From Falsiroseomonas algicola (GTDB taxonomy: Bacteria > Pseudomonadota > Alphaproteobacteria > Acetobacterales > Acetobacteraceae), in contig NZ_JAAIKB010000016.1 of NCBI RefSeq assembly GCF_011040385.1, forward strand, positions 1-64,000: DNA of 64,000 nt, read 5' to 3'. The notes beneath the pieces are model-generated. The model was not told the DNA's origin, did no database searches, and worked only from the letters and a program-made list of their open reading frames with translations. Position 1 is the first letter of the stretch; each line of letters opens with the position of its first letter. A program made the position numbers and the translations under genes. Positions 54,369 to 62,649 of this stretch are shown piece after piece.

Positions 54369-54466
54369 CGCGTCGACGCCGCAGGGTTGCCATGCGGCGG
54401 CCTTCATTCCCGCCCCAGGATCATGCGCCGCCGGATGACCGGCGCGCTGATCCTGGGAACACTGGA

Positions 54467-54793
54467 ATGAGCCTTCTTCGCCGCGTCCTGCCTGCCGCCC
54501 TGCTCTCCATGGGGCTCGCCGGCCCCGTGCTGGCGCAGTCCACCGATCCGTCCTTCCGGCTGAACAACCGGACCCAGGGCGTGATCAACGAGGTCTATGT
54601 CTCCTCCTCCAACGAAGGCGGCTGGGGCAGCGATCGGCTCGGCGCCAATGTGCTGTCCCCCGGCCAGAGCCTGACCATCCGCCTGCCCAACGGGCAATGC
54701 GTGAACGACATCAAGGTGGTCTATGCCAATGGCCGTTCGCAGGAATGGATGCGGCAGAACACCTGCCAGCTGACCGACATCAACATCCAGTAG
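54467..54793 (+). CDS. Small exported protein of unknown function
   Basis: A 108-aa protein with a signal peptide (MSLLRRVLPAALLSMGLAGPVLAQ) and a ~84-residue mature domain: FRLNNRTQGVINEVYVSSSNEGGWGSD, LSPGQSLTIRLPNGQCVNDIKVVYANG, QNTCQLTDINIQ. The two mature Cys probably form a disulfide, and the pattern suggests a compact beta-sandwich. I do not know a function. The start at ATG 54467 follows a weak site. Confidence 0.75.
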   Translation: MSLLRRVLPAALLSMGLAGPVLAQSTDPSFRLNNRTQGVINEVYVSSSNEGGWGSDRLGANVLSPGQSLTIRLPNGQCVNDIKVVYANGRSQEWMRQNTCQLTDINIQ

Positions 54794-54940
54794 CGGGGAT
54801 CGTGGAACGGTCGCGGCGCGCATCGTCGGGCCGCGCCGGACCTTCCCACGGCACCTCGCCGCGCCCCGCGACGTTGACACATTCGCGGCCGGGCCCCTCA
54901 CTCCTCACCAAGGCGGTCGAACCGCAGGAGGGACCCGGCC

Positions 54941-56731
54941 ATGGACGACCACGACCAGACCAAGAAGCCGTTCAAGCTGCGCAGCCAGCGCTGGTTCGAC
55001 GATCCCCAGGACCCGGGGATGACCTCGCTCTACATCGAGCGTCAGCTGAATTTCGGCATGACGCGGGCGGAATTGCAGTCCGGCCGGCCGATGATCGGCA
55101 TCGCGCAGACGGGGTCCGACATCAGCCCCTGCAACCGCCACCACATCGCCCTGGCGGAGCGGGTGAAGGCGGGCATCCGGGATGCGGGCGGCGTGCCGCT
55201 GGAATTCCCGGTCCACCCGATCCAGGAGACGCTGAAGCGCCCGACGGCCTCGCTGGACCGGAACCTGCAATACCTGTCGCTGGTGGAAATCCTGCACGGC
55301 TACCCGATCGACGGCGTCGTGCTGACCACGGGCTGCGACAAGACGACGCCCGCCATGCTGATGGGCGCGGCCACCATGAACATCCCGGCCGTCGCGCTGC
55401 CGGGCGGGCCGATGCTGGATGGCTGGTGGCACGGCCGCCTGGCAGGGTCCGGCACCATCGTGTGGGAGGCGCGGAAGCGCCTGGCCGCGGGCGAGATCGA
55501 CTATGAGGGCTTCATCGAGATGGTGGCGGCGTCCTCCACCTCGGTCGGCCACTGCTCGACGATGGGCACGGCGCTGTCGATGAACAGCCTCGCGGAAGCG
55601 GTCGGCATGACGCTGACGGGCAGCGCCGCCATCCCGGGCCCCTACCGGCAGCGCGCGCAGATGGCCTACATGACCGGCGTGCGCGCGGTGGAGATGGTGA
55701 AGGCCAATCTCCGCCCCTCCGACATCATGACCAAGAAGGCCTTCGAGAATGCGGTGATGGTGGCCTCCGCCATCGGCGCATCCAGCAACTGCCCGATCCA
55801 CATGATCGCCATCGCCCGCCACATGGGCGTGGAGCATGACCTGGCGGACTGGCAGCGCGTCGGCGCGGAGATCCCGCTGCTGGTGGATTGCCAGCCCGCC
55901 GGCCGCTTCCTGGGCGAGGCCTTCTACCGCGCCGGCGGCGTACCGGCGGTGATGAAGGAACTGCTGAACGCCGGGCTGCTGCATGGCGACGTGATGACCG
56001 CGACGGGCAAGACCGTGGCCGAGAACCTGGCCGATGTCGGCGAGCCTGACCGCGAGGTGATCCGCCCGCTGTCCCACCCGATGAAGGAGCATGCCGGCTT
56101 CATCGTGCTGACGGGCAACCTCTTCGACAGCGCGGTGATGAAAATCAGCGTCATCGACAAGGCGTTCCGCGAGCGCTTCCTGTCCGAGACGCCCGACGTC
56201 TTCGAAGGCAAGGTCGCGGTCTTCGAGGGGCCGGAGGACTACCACGCCCGCATCGAGGACCCCGACCTCGGGATCGATGAGAAGACGGTGCTGGTGGTGC
56301 GGAACTGCGGCGCCGTGGGCTATCCGGGCGCCGCGGAGGTGGTGAACATGCAGCCCCCCGCCAGCCTCATCAAGAAGGGCATCATGGCGCTGCCGACCAT
56401 GGGCGATGGGCGTCAGTCCGGCACCTCCGGCAGCCCGTCCATCCTCAACGTCACGCCGGAAGCGGCCGTGGGCGGCGGGCTCGCGCTGCTGAAGCATGGC
56501 GATCCCATCCGCATCGACCTCAAGGCGCGACGCGTCGATGTGCTGATCCCGGCGGAGGAAATGGAAGCCCGCCGCGCGGCCTGGAAGGCGCCGGAGCTGC
56601 TGCACAAGACGCCGTGGGAGGAGATCTACCGCAGCATGGTCGGCCAGCTCGGCACGGGCGGCTGCCTGGAGCCTGCGACGCTCTTCCTCAACATCCTCGA
56701 GACGCGCGGCGAAAGCCGGCACAATCACTGA
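54941..56731 (+). CDS. IlvD/Edd family sugar-acid dehydratase
   Basis: A 596-aa iron-sulfur dehydratase. Cluster cysteines are in [32 protein letters not shown] and [23 protein letters not shown]. The catalytic Ser region lies in [24 protein letters not shown]. The sequence beginning [28 protein letters not shown] matches the sugar-acid (L-arabinonate/D-xylonate type) branch rather than the branched-chain amino acid enzyme. It would form a 2-keto-3-deoxy acid. A TTGACA box is at 54874. SDR and FAH genes follow in the same direction. Confidence 0.9.
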   Translation: MDDHDQTKKPFKLRSQRWFDDPQDPGMTSLYIERQLNFGMTRAELQSGRPMIGIAQTGSDISPCNRHHIALAERVKAGIRDAGGVPLEFPVHPIQETLKRPTASLDRNLQYLSLVEILHGYPIDGVVLTTGCDKTTPAMLMGAATMNIPAVALPGGPMLDGWWHGRLAGSGTIVWEARKRLAAGEIDYEGFIEMVAASSTSVGHCSTMGTALSMNSLAEAVGMTLTGSAAIPGPYRQRAQMAYMTGVRAVEMVKANLRPSDIMTKKAFENAVMVASAIGASSNCPIHMIAIARHMGVEHDLADWQRVGAEIPLLVDCQPAGRFLGEAFYRAGGVPAVMKELLNAGLLHGDVMTATGKTVAENLADVGEPDREVIRPLSHPMKEHAGFIVLTGNLFDSAVMKISVIDKAFRERFLSETPDVFEGKVAVFEGPEDYHARIEDPDLGIDEKTVLVVRNCGAVGYPGAAEVVNMQPPASLIKKGIMALPTMGDGRQSGTSGSPSILNVTPEAAVGGGLALLKHGDPIRIDLKARRVDVLIPAEEMEARRAAWKAPELLHKTPWEEIYRSMVGQLGTGGCLEPATLFLNILETRGESRHNH

Positions 56732-56743
56732 GGAGCGACGGGG

Positions 56744-57493
56744 ATGGCTGGAAGGCTGGCAGGCAAGACCTGCCTGGTGACGGCGGCAGCGCAGGGGATC
56801 GGGCGCGCCACCGCCCTCGCCTATGCCGCCGAGGGTGCGACGGTGATCGCGACCGACCGCGATGCCGCGAAGCTCGCGGATCTCGTGGCGCCCGGGCTCA
56901 CGACCCGGGCGCTCGACGTGCTCGATCCCGCCGCCATCACGGCGACGGTGGATGCGGTCGGGCCGGTCGACATCCTGTTCAACTGCGCGGGCTTCGTGCA
57001 CCAGAACACGGTGCTGACCGCGACCGATGAGGAATGGGACTTCGCCTTCGACCTCAACGTCCGCTCCATGTGGCGGATGGTGAAGGCGGTGCTGCCGGGG
57101 ATGCTGGAGCGCAAGCGCGGCACCATCGTCAACATGTCCTCGGCCTGCTCCTCCATCAAAGGGGCGCCGAACCGCTTCCTCTACGGCACCACCAAGGCCG
57201 CGGTGATCGGCCTGACCAAGTCCATCGCGACGGAGTACGTGACGCAGGGAATCCGCTGCAACGCGATCTGCCCCGGCACGGTGGATACGCCGAGCCTCGG
57301 CGACCGCATCGCCGCCAATGCCGCGGCGGCCGGCGGGCTCGATGCCGCCCGCGCGGCCTTCGTGGCCCGCCAGGCCATGGGCAGGCTGGCGACGGCGGAG
57401 GAGATGGCGGCGCTCGCCACCTACCTCGCGAGCGATGAGAGCGCCTTCGTGACCGGCCAGGCCATCGTCATCGATGGTGGCTGGACTTTGTGA
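56744..57493 (+). CDS. SDR family oxidoreductase (2-keto-3-deoxy sugar acid dehydrogenase-like)
   Basis: A 249-aa short-chain dehydrogenase. The Rossmann motif is TAAAQGIGRATALAYAAEG, with Asp in ATDRDAAKL suggesting NAD+ use. The active site is Ser in NMSSACSSIKG and YGTTKAAVIGLTK (YxxxK), and the C-terminus GQAIVIDGGWTL is standard. It most resembles 2-keto-3-deoxy-L-fuconate dehydrogenase/BDH2-type enzymes, which fits its place 12 bases after the dehydratase and before an FAH hydrolase. Confidence 0.9.
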   Translation: MAGRLAGKTCLVTAAAQGIGRATALAYAAEGATVIATDRDAAKLADLVAPGLTTRALDVLDPAAITATVDAVGPVDILFNCAGFVHQNTVLTATDEEWDFAFDLNVRSMWRMVKAVLPGMLERKRGTIVNMSSACSSIKGAPNRFLYGTTKAAVIGLTKSIATEYVTQGIRCNAICPGTVDTPSLGDRIAANAAAAGGLDAARAAFVARQAMGRLATAEEMAALATYLASDESAFVTGQAIVIDGGWTL

Positions 57494-57558
57494 ACCTTCG
57501 CGCGAGTTGTCGGTAGCCTCTTCGCGCCCCCGCAATCTTTCTCTATAGGCGTCCCCCC

Positions 57559-58404
57559 ATGAAGCTCCTCCGCTATGGCCCCCCCGGCCAGGAAAAGCCC
57601 GGCCTGCTCGATGCCTCGGGCACCATCCGCGACCTCTCCGGCGTGGTGCCGGACCTCGCGGGCGTGGCGCTCTCGCCCGCCGGGCTGGCGCAGATCGCGG
57701 CCCTCGACCCCGCCAGCCTGCCGGCGGTCTCCGGCAATCCGCGCCTCGGCCCGCCGGTCTCGGGCATGAAGAACTTCGTCTGCATCGGGCTGAACTACGC
57801 CGACCATGCGGCGGAAACGGGCGCGGCCATCCCGAAGGAGCCGATCGTCTTCCTCAAGTCGCTCGGCGCGCTCTGCGGCCCGAATGACGACGTGATGATC
57901 CCGAAGAACTCGGTGAAGACCGACTGGGAGGTCGAGCTCGCCATCATCATCGGCACCACCGCCAAGTGCGTGTCGGAGGATGAGGCGATGAACCACGTCG
58001 CCGGCTACGCCGTCTGCAACGACGTCTCCGAGCGCGAATGGCAGATCGAGCGCGGCGGGTCCTGGGACAAGGGCAAGGGCTGCGACACCTTCGGCCCGCT
58101 CGGCCCCTGGCTGGTCACGAAGGACGAGGTGGCCGATCCGCAGGATCTGGCGATGACGCTGGATGTGGACGGCGTGCGGATGCAGGACGGCTCGACGCGG
58201 ACCATGATCTTCGGCGTCCGTCACCTCGTGCACTACGTCTCCCACTTCATCACGCTGCATCCCGGCGACGTCATCTCCACCGGCACGCCGCCCGGCGTCG
58301 GCCTCGGCAAGAAGCCGCCGATGTTCCTGAAGGCGGGCCAGACCATGACGCTGTCCATCCAGGGCCTGGGCGAGCAGACGCAGCGCACCGTCGCCTACGA
58401 GTGA
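57559..58404 (+). CDS. Fumarylacetoacetate hydrolase family protein (2,4-diketo-3-deoxy acid hydrolase-like)
   Basis: A 281-aa FAH-fold enzyme. The metal site is seen in IGLNYADHAAETG, KTDWEVELAIIIG (Glu ligands) and YAVCNDVSEREWQIERGGSWDKGKGCDTFGPLGPWL, with DVISTGTPPGVGLGKKPPMFLKAGQTM near the end. The sequence type is that annotated as ureidoglycolate lyase or 2,4-diketo-3-deoxy-L-fuconate hydrolase. With the two upstream genes it completes a dehydratase-dehydrogenase-hydrolase route yielding pyruvate and a hydroxyacid. Confidence 0.9.
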   Translation: MKLLRYGPPGQEKPGLLDASGTIRDLSGVVPDLAGVALSPAGLAQIAALDPASLPAVSGNPRLGPPVSGMKNFVCIGLNYADHAAETGAAIPKEPIVFLKSLGALCGPNDDVMIPKNSVKTDWEVELAIIIGTTAKCVSEDEAMNHVAGYAVCNDVSEREWQIERGGSWDKGKGCDTFGPLGPWLVTKDEVADPQDLAMTLDVDGVRMQDGSTRTMIFGVRHLVHYVSHFITLHPGDVISTGTPPGVGLGKKPPMFLKAGQTMTLSIQGLGEQTQRTVAYE

Positions 58405-58428
58405 TTCATCAAGAGAGGAATTGAGAGC

Positions 58429-58620
58429 ATGGCCGACAGCAGCGAGAACGGGCGTTACCAGGTCGTCGCCTGCCCGGTGGGCACGGGGATGTTCGTGGTC
58501 CTGGTGGACAGCGTGAATGGCCGTTCCTGGAAGCTGAGCTTCGAGGCGAACAACGTCTCCGGCTGGCGGCCGCTGAAGTTCCTCGACCTCAACGCGCCGG
58601 CGGCCCCGCCGGCGCCCTGA
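58429..58620 (+). CDS. Small hypothetical protein in the sugar-acid operon
   Basis: A 63-aa soluble protein: MADSSENGRYQVVACPVGTG..., VLVDSVNGRSWKLSFE and a Pro/Ala tail. It starts at ATG 58429 behind GAGAGGAATTGAGAGC, 24 bases after the FAH gene, and is 10 bases before the YdhR gene. The regular spacing and ribosome site support translation. Family and role are unknown. Confidence 0.65.
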   Translation: MADSSENGRYQVVACPVGTGMFVVLVDSVNGRSWKLSFEANNVSGWRPLKFLDLNAPAAPPAP

Positions 58621-58630
58621 GGCCACGGCC

Positions 58631-58960
58631 ATGGCTGACGGTCCCGTCGTCATCTTCGTGGACTTCGCGAACCACGACTTCAGCGCCGAACGGACGGAGG
58701 CGCTGAAGCCGATGGCGGAGGAGATCGGCCGCGCGCCCGGCTTCCTCTGGAAGATCTGGACGGAGGACCGGCAGGCGGGCCGCGCCGGTGGCGTCTACCT
58801 CTTCTCCAGCCGCGCGCTGGCGGAGACCTATGTCGAGGCGCATCGCCTGCGCCTCGCGAAGCGCGGCGTGCATGAGATGGTCGCGGAATACCGCAGCATC
58901 AACGCGACGCTCAGCGCCATCAACCACGCGCCGGTCGGTCAGCTGCCCTCCGGCCAGTAG
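58631..58960 (+). CDS. YdhR-like putative monooxygenase
   Basis: A 109-aa protein with the ferredoxin-like dimeric alpha/beta-barrel pattern of the YdhR family: VVIFVDFANHDFSAERTEALKPMAEEIGRAPGFLWKIWTEDRQAGRAGGVYLFSSRALAETYVEAHRLRLAKRGV. YdhR's physiological role is unresolved. It is the last gene of the plus-strand run; its 3' end overlaps the convergent VOC gene by 22 bases. Confidence 0.85.
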   Translation: MADGPVVIFVDFANHDFSAERTEALKPMAEEIGRAPGFLWKIWTEDRQAGRAGGVYLFSSRALAETYVEAHRLRLAKRGVHEMVAEYRSINATLSAINHAPVGQLPSGQ

Positions 58961-59349
58961 CTCCCGAAGGCCCAGACATGGCCTTCGGGATCGCGCACCG
59001 AGAAGTCGCGCGACCCGTAATCCGTCGTCTCCAGCGGCCGGACGATGACGGCGCCCGCCGCCACGGCGCGGTCATGCGCCGCATCGGCATCCCCGCAGCG
59101 CACATAGATGGACCCGCTGACGCCACCCAGCGCGGCTGGATCGCGCCCGAACCCATCCGCGCGGACGGAGCCCAGCATGACGAGCCCCGTGCCGCCGAGA
59201 TGCAGCTCGGCATGGGCGATGCCGCCCGCGCCATCCGGCACCACCAGGCCGCGCCGGAAGCCGAAGGCGCGTTCCAGCCAGTCGAGCGCCGCGGGTGCAT
59301 CACGGTAGCGGAGGCAGGGGCAGAGCGTGCCGTCGGGGACCATAGCCAT
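58939..59349 (-). CDS. VOC (glyoxalase/bleomycin-resistance) family protein
   Basis: A 136-aa protein with the paired beta-alpha-beta-beta-beta fold: PCLRYRDAPAALDWLERAFGFRRGLVV, AHAELHLGGTGLVMLG, SIYVRCGDADAAHDRAVAAGAVIVRPLETTDYGSRDFSVRDPEGHVWAFGSY. The last segment is the VOC signature of the PhnB/YdeR kind. The AraC-type regulator gene lies 65 bases upstream on the same strand, a common pairing. The substrate is unknown. Confidence 0.9.
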   Translation of the reverse strand: MAMVPDGTLCPCLRYRDAPAALDWLERAFGFRRGLVVPDGAGGIAHAELHLGGTGLVMLGSVRADGFGRDPAALGGVSGSIYVRCGDADAAHDRAVAAGAVIVRPLETTDYGSRDFSVRDPEGHVWAFGSYWPEGS

Positions 59350-59414
59350 CTCCGTCTGAAGGGAAGGCGAGGGTAGCGGCGCGGCGGCCGGCGGGATTGG
59401 AGAAATGGTAGGGG

Positions 59415-60233
59415 CTATTCCGCGAAGCCGAGGCCATCCCGCAGCCGCCGGTCGAGCAGCGCGGCCGGCGAGAGGCCGGTGAATGCCTTCACGTCATGGA
59501 TCAGGTGCGCCTGGTCGGCATAGCCGGCTTCCGCCGCCAGGCCGGCCCAGTCCGGCGCGCCCTCCGCCGGCAGGCGGGCGATGACGGTGCCGAAGCGCTT
59601 GAGCCGCGCGGTCATCTTCGGCGCCAGGCCGGTGCGCCGGCGGAAATGGCGGGCGAAGGTCTGGCGGCTCCACCCCAGCTCCGCCGCCAGCGAGGCGATG
59701 GGGATGCGCCCGCCCGTCGCCTCGATCCGCTGCCAGGCCCGGGCGATGGGGTCGGCGGGCGGGCCCGGCTCGGCCAGGCGCTGCAGAAGAAAGCCCTCCA
59801 TCACGTCGAGGCAGGCTTCCGGGTCGCGGATCCCGGCCAGCTGGTCGCCCAGCGTGGTGCGGCCGAGCGCCTCGTGGAGGCCCAGGAACTCGGCGGGCAG
59901 CGCATCGAGGTCATCGCGCAGCAGCCGTTCCGCGCCGAGCGGCGTCAGCATCACCTGCACGCCGCGCTGCTGCCCGGCCATGAAGCTGCGCGCCGGGGCG
60001 GGGTGGGGGCGGGCGAGGAAGCCCGTGGCGGTGTCGAAGCGCGTCTCCCGCGCCGGATCGGGCCAGGCGACGCCGATCGCCGGGCCGAGATTGACCAGCA
60101 GCACTGCCTCCGCGCAGGGCATCTCCCGCCGCCGCAGGGGGGCGCCGCGCTGCTCGTCGTAATGCCAGAGGCCGCTGACCAGGCCGCGCAGCGCGGGGTG
60201 GGGCGCGCGGTTGTGGAAGGTGAAGCGGTTCAT
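59415..60233 (-). CDS. AraC family transcriptional regulator
   Basis: A 272-aa regulator. The N-terminal ~150 residues form a cupin-like effector domain (GLVSGLWHYDEQRGAPLRRREMPCAEAVLLVNLGP). The C-terminal AraC domain has two HTH units (IPIASLAAELGWSRQTFARHFRRRTGLAPKMTARLKRF and WAGLAAEAGYADQAHLIHDVKAFTGLSPAAL). It probably controls the VOC gene downstream and possibly itself. Confidence 0.92.
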   Translation of the reverse strand: MNRFTFHNRAPHPALRGLVSGLWHYDEQRGAPLRRREMPCAEAVLLVNLGPAIGVAWPDPARETRFDTATGFLARPHPAPARSFMAGQQRGVQVMLTPLGAERLLRDDLDALPAEFLGLHEALGRTTLGDQLAGIRDPEACLDVMEGFLLQRLAEPGPPADPIARAWQRIEATGGRIPIASLAAELGWSRQTFARHFRRRTGLAPKMTARLKRFGTVIARLPAEGAPDWAGLAAEAGYADQAHLIHDVKAFTGLSPAALLDRRLRDGLGFAE

Positions 60234-60279
60234 GGCGCGGCGGTCCCGGGTCTGGCCATCGGGGTGCCGCCCGGGCAGT

Positions 60280-60471
60280 TCAGAACTTCGCCGGCCAGGG
60301 CTTCTGGCCGCGTTCGTCCGCCAGTTCCTGCAGGCGCTTCAGCATCTCCCGCTTCTCCGGCGTGCGGCGCCGGCCGGAATTCATCATCGCCTCCGCGGGC
60401 GGGATGACGACGCCTTCGGCGAGTTTCTGCAGGATCTGCGCCCGGCGCTCGGCAGGGGTGATGCGGTTCAA
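60280..60471 (-). CDS. Small protein coupled to the nucleotidyltransferase
   Basis: A 63-aa basic protein: MNRITPAERRAQILQKLAEG, VVIPPAEAMMNSGRRRTPEK, and RLQELADERGQKPWPAKF. The first helices look HTH-like or linker-like; no family is certain. Its ATG overlaps the stop of the upstream nucleotidyltransferase gene by 4 bases (ATGA), implying a functional pair. Confidence 0.65.
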   Translation of the reverse strand: MNRITPAERRAQILQKLAEGVVIPPAEAMMNSGRRRTPEKREMLKRLQELADERGQKPWPAKF

Positions 60472-61052
60472 GGCGTCTCCCCTTTCCTGGGGCTGGGAGT
60501 GGCAAGGGCGCCAAAATCTGGCTCGGTGCCGATATCCTGCAGAATGCGCCGCTTCACGTAGGTTTCGTCAAGCCCGACGGCAAGCGCCATCAGGGCTCGC
60601 AACTGGTCCGCCAGTTCCGCGTCCCGCCGGTCGGAAGCCTCCCACTGTCCGTAGCGATCGATGATGATCTCCTCGATCGGCGCCATCAGGACGTCACCGG
60701 AGGGCATGCCGATGAACCGGATGCGCTTTCGGTCGCCGAGTCCGTCATAGTAGCGGGAGGAGACGCAATCGACGGCGATCGGGATGTCCGGGTGGAAGTA
60801 GCCCCCAAGCCGCCGTCCTGGCCGGTCCTCCCGCCGGAAGCCGACCGTCTTCAGCGCCCGGTCCAGCGCCAGATCATCTGCGGAGACCAGGTCGAGGTCG
60901 CCGGAGGTGATGGCGCCAAGCGTGTCGAACTCCACCACAGCGCCACCGACCAGCACGGGCGGTGACCGGCCTTCCGCCAGCATCAGGGCGGAGGCCTTCG
61001 CCAGCAGGTCGAGCGCCGCCAGGAACTCCGGTCTGTAGTCCGGCGCGCTCAC
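60468..61052 (-). CDS. Nucleotidyltransferase-fold protein (DUF6036/AbiEii-like)
   Basis: A 194-aa protein with a nucleotidyltransferase-like core: VLVGGAVVEFDTLGAITSGDLDLVSADDLALDRAL has the GG and D-x-D residues (Asp52, Asp54), followed by HPDIPIAVDCVSS (third acidic position) and VLMAPIEEIIIDRYGQWEASDRRDAELADQLRAL. This is the pattern of orphan NTases used as toxins or antitoxins in AbiE-like or MNT-like systems. It overlaps uxaA upstream and the 63-aa gene downstream by 4 bases each. A role in toxin-antitoxin biology is inferred. Confidence 0.78.
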   Translation of the reverse strand: MSAPDYRPEFLAALDLLAKASALMLAEGRSPPVLVGGAVVEFDTLGAITSGDLDLVSADDLALDRALKTVGFRREDRPGRRLGGYFHPDIPIAVDCVSSRYYDGLGDRKRIRFIGMPSGDVLMAPIEEIIIDRYGQWEASDRRDAELADQLRALMALAVGLDETYVKRRILQDIGTEPDFGALATPSPRKGETP

Positions 61053-62587
61053 ATCGTCGCGCCCAGTGTCCAGGGGGCGAACTCCGCCCCCCCGAAATCA
61101 TACGCCTCGCTCTTCGTCCGCTCCCCGCTCGCCACCCGCAGGATCAACTCGAAGATGCGCTGGCCGCATTCGGCCACGCTCTCCTCCCCCGTGACGATGC
61201 CGCCGCAATTGATGTCCATGTCCTCCGACATCCGCTCATACATCGCGGAATTGGTCGCGAGCTTGATGGAGGGCGCGGGCTTGCAGCCGAAGACGCTGCC
61301 GCGGCCGGTGGTGAAGCAGACCATGTTGGCCCCGCCCGCCACCTGGCCCGTCGCCGCCACCGGGTCGTAGCCCGGCGTGTCCATGAAGACGAAGCCCTTC
61401 GCGGTCACGGGCTCCGCGTAACGATAGACCTCGACCAGATTGGTGCTGCCCGCCTTGGCCATGGCGCCGAGCGACTTCTCCAGGATGGTCGTCAGCCCGC
61501 CCGCCTTGTTGCCGGGGGAGGGGTTGGCGTTCATCTCGGCGCCCTCGCGCTCCGTATAGGCCTCCCACCACCGCATCAGCTCGACCAGCTTCTCGCCCAC
61601 GTCGCGGGAGACGGCGCGGCGTGTCAGCAGATGCTCCGCGCCATAGGTCTCCGGCGTCTCGGACAGGATCACGGTGCCGCCATGCCGCACCAGCAGGTCG
61701 CTCGCCACGCCGAGCGCCGGGTTGGCGGTGATGCCGGAATAGCCGTCCGACCCCCCGCATTGCAGGGCGAGCGTCAATTCGCTGGCCGGGATCGTCTCCC
61801 GCACCGCCTGATTGGATTCGGCCAGGACTTCGCGGACGAAGGCGATGCCGGCCTCCACGGTCTTCCGCGTGCCGCCCATCTCCTGGATATCCATGTTCCG
61901 CAGGCGCCCGGCAAGGCGCTGCTCCTCCAGCATGCCGCCGAGCTGGTTGACCTCGCAGCCGAGGCCGATGGCGATGACGTGGCTGAAATTCACATGGCGC
62001 GCGAAGCCCGCCAGCGTCCGGCGCAGCAGCTTCAGCGGCTCGCCCATCGTCATGCCGCAGCCCGTCTTGTGGGTCAGCGCCACCACCCCGTCCACATTCG
62101 GGAATTCGGCCAGGGGATCGGTGCCGGTGAAGGGGTTCTTCTTGAAGGCATCGGCGATCAGCTCCGCCACATGGGCGGAGCAGTTCACGGAGGTGACGAT
62201 GCCGATGTAGTTGCGCGTCGCCGCCCGGCCATCGGCGCGGCGGAAGCCCTGGAAGGTGGCGGCGGGCGTGATCAGCCCGGTCGGCTTCGCATCGACGCCC
62301 CAGGCATAGTCCTTGGCGAAGTCGCCCATGGCGCAGTTGTGGGTGTGCACCCAGTCCCCGGGCTGGATCACCTCCGTCGCGAAGCCGATGATCTGGCCGT
62401 AGCGCCGGATCGGCTCCCCCACCGCATGGGCGCGCACGGCCACCTTGTGGCCCGGCGGCACGCGCTTCTCGCCGCGCACTGCGATGCCGCCCTCCACCGG
62501 CGTGCCGGGCGGCAGGCCGATGCGGGCGATCACCACGCTGTCATCGGCGGCCAGGCGGATGGTGGGGGGCAGGGTGCGGGCGTCCAT
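61049..62587 (-). CDS. uxaA: Altronate dehydratase family protein (UxaA type)
   Basis: A 512-aa enzyme with an N-terminal SAF domain (~10-100; VHTHNCAMGDFAKDYAW) and the large altronate/galactarate dehydratase domain (FQGFRRADGRAATRNYIGIVTSVNCSAHVAELIA, LTHKTGCGM, IGLGCEVNQLGG, LQCGGSDGYSGITANPALGVASDLLVRHGGTVILSETPE). It dehydrates D-altronate to 2-keto-3-deoxygluconate; a different sugar acid is possible. The upstream plus-strand dehydratase/SDR/FAH genes suggest a wider sugar-acid catabolic locus. It begins at ATG 62587 behind GGAAGG. Confidence 0.92.
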   Translation of the reverse strand: MDARTLPPTIRLAADDSVVIARIGLPPGTPVEGGIAVRGEKRVPPGHKVAVRAHAVGEPIRRYGQIIGFATEVIQPGDWVHTHNCAMGDFAKDYAWGVDAKPTGLITPAATFQGFRRADGRAATRNYIGIVTSVNCSAHVAELIADAFKKNPFTGTDPLAEFPNVDGVVALTHKTGCGMTMGEPLKLLRRTLAGFARHVNFSHVIAIGLGCEVNQLGGMLEEQRLAGRLRNMDIQEMGGTRKTVEAGIAFVREVLAESNQAVRETIPASELTLALQCGGSDGYSGITANPALGVASDLLVRHGGTVILSETPETYGAEHLLTRRAVSRDVGEKLVELMRWWEAYTEREGAEMNANPSPGNKAGGLTTILEKSLGAMAKAGSTNLVEVYRYAEPVTAKGFVFMDTPGYDPVAATGQVAGGANMVCFTTGRGSVFGCKPAPSIKLATNSAMYERMSEDMDINCGGIVTGEESVAECGQRIFELILRVASGERTKSEAYDFGGAEFAPWTLGATM

Positions 62588-62649
62588 GGGGCTTCCTTCC
62601 TCGTTCCCCGCAGCATAGGGCGCGGACCCCGCCCGCCAAAAGGGCGCAC

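Noticed and set aside
54905-57535. An 876-codon open frame on the minus strand
   Set aside because: It is antisense to the dehydratase and SDR genes, whose motifs are complete; composition is the typical Arg/His/Gly shadow.
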